Source: an uncultured Bacteroidota bacterium
Lineage (GTDB): Bacteria; Bacteroidota; Bacteroidia; Bacteroidales; WCHB1-69
Direction: 5' to 3'
Assembly: GCA_902802755.1 (NCBI GenBank)
Contig: CADCNH010000023.1
Location: 1-52,810 of the forward strand
Length of the DNA: 52,810 nucleotides
Shown: positions 50,389 through 52,810 of the stretch, piece after piece
How the letters are laid out: every line of letters starts with the position of its first letter
How positions within the stretch are numbered: the stretch's first letter is position 1
Notes under the pieces: model-generated
Databases searched by the model: none
Told to the model about the DNA's origin: nothing
Seen by the model: only the letters and a program-made list of their open reading frames with translations
Translations under genes and position numbers: made by a program

Positions 50389-51588
50389 CTAATCGCGAAC
50401 ACAACGAACCGAGAACCCGTAGTACTTGTTGCTGTAGTGCCTGTTCACGTTGGCGTCATTGTAGCTGAAAGCGCGGTAGTACGCGTTGCCGTAATCGTAC
50501 TCCGTAGCACTCCAAAAGTAGGCGTCGTCGCCGAAATTGAGGTAGTAGCCGAAGTAGCCGCCAGCGGGAAGAGCCGAGAAACCCGTCGTATTATTGAAGC
50601 TTGGGTTATTGCCCACCGCACAAATTTGGGAACTGCTTTGCCATCCCGTTGTAGATGCCAAGGCCTTGGCTATAAGGCCATTACTAACACCACACACATA
50701 CTGGCTCTGACCGCTCACATAATCGGTCAACTGCGTCCACTCCGCATCACTCGGAACATGCCAACCAGTAGGACAAATGCCTTGCACTCCACTGGGATTG
50801 GCACTACTGGAGGATGAGTTCCCCATCAACGCCTTCCAGTTATACAGATAGCCGTATGTGGACACATTGGATGAGTTGTTGTCGGGATAATAACGGTGTA
50901 CCGTTGTGGAGCTCGTGCTACTTCCCAAAGCAATGCTTGTTCCATTGGCATAGCGGGTAGTGCGCAGGTTCTCTTTCATCCAGCACTGGGTGCCGATTTG
51001 CACCGTATTGTAAGTATTATTGTCAACATCGGTCACGGTGGCTGCACCGGGGCAGGGCTGGCCATCAGTACCAGTATCACCACCTCCTATCATGGCCGTT
51101 AAATTCTGCACTTGTTGCTCCAGTTGGGCCAAACGCGCCAACACAGAACCCATGCCTGTGGTGTCGCTACCAGAACCGCCATTTTCAGCATATTTGGCAT
51201 ACAAGGCGTAAGGCACACTTAGCAACTGCTGAGTAGCGGTAATGGTATAATTGCTGCCTCCCGTCACATCTGTCTCCATCTTCAGGAAATAGGGGCCATT
51301 GCCCCACTGTATCGAGGCAAAGTCTCCACCCACAAGCGTGCCGCCACCTATCTCCATGGTCAGAAGACCATTGGTATTGGTGTTCAAATGGTGTGTCTCA
51401 CAATACACAGAAACCCCGCTGGCGCTGTTCTTCAGGATGCTCACCCTCACCCCAACGGGAGAGTTACTCACCAAATTACCCGAGGCGTCACGCACTACCG
51501 CCTGATAAGAAAACATTTCTGGTGATTGGGCATAACCCACCAGCATCACCAGCATTAAAAACAAACAGGAAAGTAAAATTTTCTTCAT
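50389..51588 (-). CDS. exported Fib_succ_major domain protein
   Basis: The 399-residue protein has a signal peptide ending at VGYAQ, then an N-terminal beta-rich region (MFSYQAVVRDASGNLVSNSP, VGVRVSILKNS, LLSVPYALYAKYAENGG) common in large Bacteroidota surface and tail-collar-like proteins. A short heptad stretch (LARLAQLEQQVQNLTAMIGG) follows that could trimerise, and then the Fib_succ_major domain (TYNTVQIGTQCWMKENLRTT, YGYLYNWKALMG, GICPTGWHVPSDAEWTQL) ending in RCVRD. The last domain closely resembles that of the protein at 26064. No T9SS sorting domain is visible at its end. The start at 51588 fits the signal peptide and the -7 box upstream. Function unknown; probably surface-exposed. 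Confidence 0.85.
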   Translation of the reverse strand: MKKILLSCLFLMLVMLVGYAQSPEMFSYQAVVRDASGNLVSNSPVGVRVSILKNSASGVSVYCETHHLNTNTNGLLTMEIGGGTLVGGDFASIQWGNGPYFLKMETDVTGGSNYTITATQQLLSVPYALYAKYAENGGSGSDTTGMGSVLARLAQLEQQVQNLTAMIGGGDTGTDGQPCPGAATVTDVDNNTYNTVQIGTQCWMKENLRTTRYANGTSIALGSSTSSTTVHRYYPDNNSSNVSTYGYLYNWKALMGNSSSSSANPSGVQGICPTGWHVPSDAEWTQLTDYVSGQSQYVCGVSNGLIAKALASTTGWQSSSQICAVGNNPSFNNTTGFSALPAGGYFGYYLNFGDDAYFWSATEYDYGNAYYRAFSYNDANVNRHYSNKYYGFSVRCVRD

Positions 51589-51649
51589 TATATTTAAGAT
51601 TTTCGTTGTAAATCTTTCGATTAAAAATATTGCCATAGATTTACAGACA

Positions 51650-51657
51650 CAAAAATA
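51650..51657 (-). promoter_or_regulatory. -7 box of the Fib_succ_major gene
   Basis: The minus strand reads TATTTTTG, with a leader of about 55 bases. Confidence 0.6.
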
Positions 51658-51792
51658 AGCAAAAAATTGACATTCAGAAGAATGTTGTTAAATTTTTTTA
51701 TTCACCATCAATTTTTATCGCAAAAATTTACACAATAATTACAATTTGTTTGCGTTTCAATAAAAATCAAAGGATTAAATAAATAATTTTAA

Positions 51793-52170
51793 ATGAAATC
51801 AGGATTCACGTACATTATGACAAATAAGCACCATAACGTGCTTTACGTAGGATGCACCGTTGATCTCGTCAAACGGGTATCACAGCACAAAAGACATTTT
51901 TACAAAGGGGCATTTACCGATCACTACAACTGCGAGTATTGTGTATATTTTGAAGAATTCTCCGATTACAACTCCTCAATAAAACGGGAAAATCAAATGA
52001 AGAACATGAAAAGAGAGAAGAAAATCGCCTTAATCAATGAACGAAATCCAGAATGGAAAGAACTTGTCACCGAAAAAGGTTTTTGCGAAAAGACTGAGCT
52101 TTGGAGTGAAAAAGTAAAAAGCGTACTTGAGGAAATAAAGAAGAATAAGAATAGCTCCACAAACACATAA
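51793..52170 (+). CDS. GIY-YIG nuclease family protein
   Basis: The 125-residue protein has the GIY-YIG pattern in the form FTYIMTNKHHNVLYVGCT, followed by DLVKRVSQHKRHFYKGAFTD with the conserved Arg, and KRENQMKNMKREKK with the Glu. This is the UPF0213/YhbQ-like short type that cuts or repairs DNA by unknown rules and is often found as a single gene. The length is normal for this group. The ATG at 51793 follows an AT-rich sequence. A large palindrome cluster begins right after its stop codon. Confidence 0.9.
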   Translation: MKSGFTYIMTNKHHNVLYVGCTVDLVKRVSQHKRHFYKGAFTDHYNCEYCVYFEEFSDYNSSIKRENQMKNMKREKKIALINERNPEWKELVTEKGFCEKTELWSEKVKSVLEEIKKNKNSSTNT

Positions 52171-52174
52171 TCTT

Positions 52175-52500
52175 GGAGGTTCCGCTGCGCACAGATACAC
52201 GGTTAACCTTGGAGGTTCCGCCGCTTGCTCGCAAGCGGCGGAATGGTGAGGCATCAGGGCAGGTTTTGGGGGTGTGGGGGCGGCGGCAGATGAAGTGTGA
52301 CCCAACTCCAACCCATGCGCCGCCGCCCCCACCTTACCTCGCCAATTAGCAACCACCATTCCGCCAGCGAAGCTGGCGGAACCTCCAGCAATTGACGACT
52401 ATATTAGCGACAAGCGGAACCTCCAACAATTGACGATTAACTTAGCAACTGGCGGAACCTCCAGCAATTGACGACTATATTAGCAACAGGCGGAACCTCC
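52175..52500. repeat. nested palindrome with 38-base tandem repeat
   Basis: The motif GGAGGTTCCG occurs at 52175 and 52211, and its complement CGGAACCTCC starts at 52377, 52415, 52453 and 52491, exactly 38 bases apart. The 38-base units share CGGAACCTCCAGCAATTGAC. Inside, GGAGGTTCCGCC (52211-52222) and GGCGGAATGGT (52237-52247) are mirrored by ACCATTCCGCC (52355-52365) and GGCGGAACCTCC (52375-52386). GTGGGGGCGGCGGC (52274-52287) pairs with GCCGCCGCCCCCAC (52319-52332). The set makes a cruciform about 175 bases long. No gene is seen from 52171 to 52680. Confidence 0.85.
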
Positions 52501-52658
52501 AACCCAACCGACACACATCGAACAAAGCGAAAATTTCCAAAAATCAAACCATAGTTTTAACTATTCTTTGTTAATATTTTAAGTGTATTTTTCTAACTTA
52601 TTGATATAAAGTGGCAAGAAATTTATCAGAAAACACCGGATGAATGTATTTTCTATTG

Positions 52659-52666
52659 TATATTTG
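52659..52666 (+). promoter_or_regulatory. -7 box of the right-edge nuclease gene
   Basis: TATATTTG followed by CAG, 14 bases before the ATG at 52681. Confidence 0.65.
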
Positions 52667-52680
52667 CAGAAAAAAACACC

Positions 52681-52810
52681 ATGCTTACACCATATAAGTA
52701 TTACAGTCCCGTGACAGATGTCACCTTCCGGAAAGTCTTCGGCGAACACATCGACCTGGCCGCCAGCCTGCTCAACGCCTTCCTGCCGTTGGAGGACGGG
52801 CGGGTCATCA
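52681..52810 (+). CDS. Rpn/PDDEXK-type transposase-like nuclease, partial
   Basis: Only the first 43 codons are inside the window; the reading frame runs off the right edge. The start MLTPYKYYSPVTDVTFRKVF, then LLNAFLPLEDG, is the typical N-terminus of the Rpn family (recombination-promoting nuclease, PDDEXK_2, PF12784), common in Bacteroidota and often annotated as transposase. The catalytic residues lie beyond the window. Its GC-rich codons differ from the AT-rich stretch before it. The palindrome cluster next to it may be related, but this is not shown. Confidence 0.8.
   Translation, partial: MLTPYKYYSPVTDVTFRKVFGEHIDLAASLLNAFLPLEDGRVI

Noticed and set aside
52377..52500. Possible short CRISPR array
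   Set aside because: The whole 38-base unit repeats with few changes; there is no repeat-spacer alternation with unique spacers and no cas gene in the window.

Overview
The window reads as chromosomal DNA of a Bacteroidota bacterium, most likely an anaerobic, host- or gut-associated member of or near the Bacteroidales. Most genes are preceded by the Bacteroidota sigma factor -7 box (TAnnTTTG, usually followed by CA or CG) and few have Shine-Dalgarno sequences. The gene set includes the type IX secretion translocon SprA, proteins with T9SS-type sorting domains, BspA-type leucine-rich repeats, GH92 and GH29 glycosidases and a rubredoxin-first rubrerythrin. The species cannot be fixed from the sequence.

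Layout. 0.3-10.4 kb is ordinary chromosome: a large T9SS type B cargo protein, a ComF-type protein, a membrane-anchored coiled-coil protein, a diacylglycerol-kinase-like lipid kinase divergent from an LTA-synthase-like sulfatase-fold transferase, an HdrD-like iron-sulfur protein and pgk. 10.5-20 kb is accessory: an intergenic repeat island, a decayed KilA-N gene, an AbiEi/AbiEii toxin-antitoxin pair lying between two copies of the 3' end of a DUF1016 (YhcG-type) gene, small unknown genes, an HNH nuclease, a membrane LRR protein and an unknown 374-residue protein whose promoter resembles that of the HNH gene. 20-28 kb holds two lipoproteins, rubrerythrin, GH92 and a Fib_succ_major protein, and ends in a second repeat island that is an inverted, degenerate copy of the one at 10.5 kb.

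28-35 kb has a YebC protein, a pRiA4b ORF-3-like protein overlapping a frameshifted miaA, a Nudix hydrolase, a bile-acid-symporter-like protein, GH29, a HigB/HigA pair followed by a nitroreductase, tRNA-Val(GAC) and a TIGR04076 protein. 35-50 kb is housekeeping and secretion: rfbB-purA, infC-rpmI-rplT (infC apparently starting at AUC), ruvA-sprA and alaS. The right edge has a second Fib_succ_major protein, a GIY-YIG protein, a dense cluster of palindromes with a 38-base tandem repeat, and the start of an Rpn/PDDEXK-type nuclease gene cut by the window end.

The most interesting signals are regulatory and structural: the perfect 13-base inverted repeat in the AbiE leader; the DUF1016 duplication around that module; the 17-base palindrome placed exactly 26 bases before the -7 box of both the HNH gene and the gene at 18483; the AUC start and shared Shine-Dalgarno element in the infC operon; the inverted repeat islands bounding 17 kb; and an LRR protein whose topology suggests the repeats face the cytoplasm. 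No complete insertion sequence, rRNA or CRISPR array was seen.
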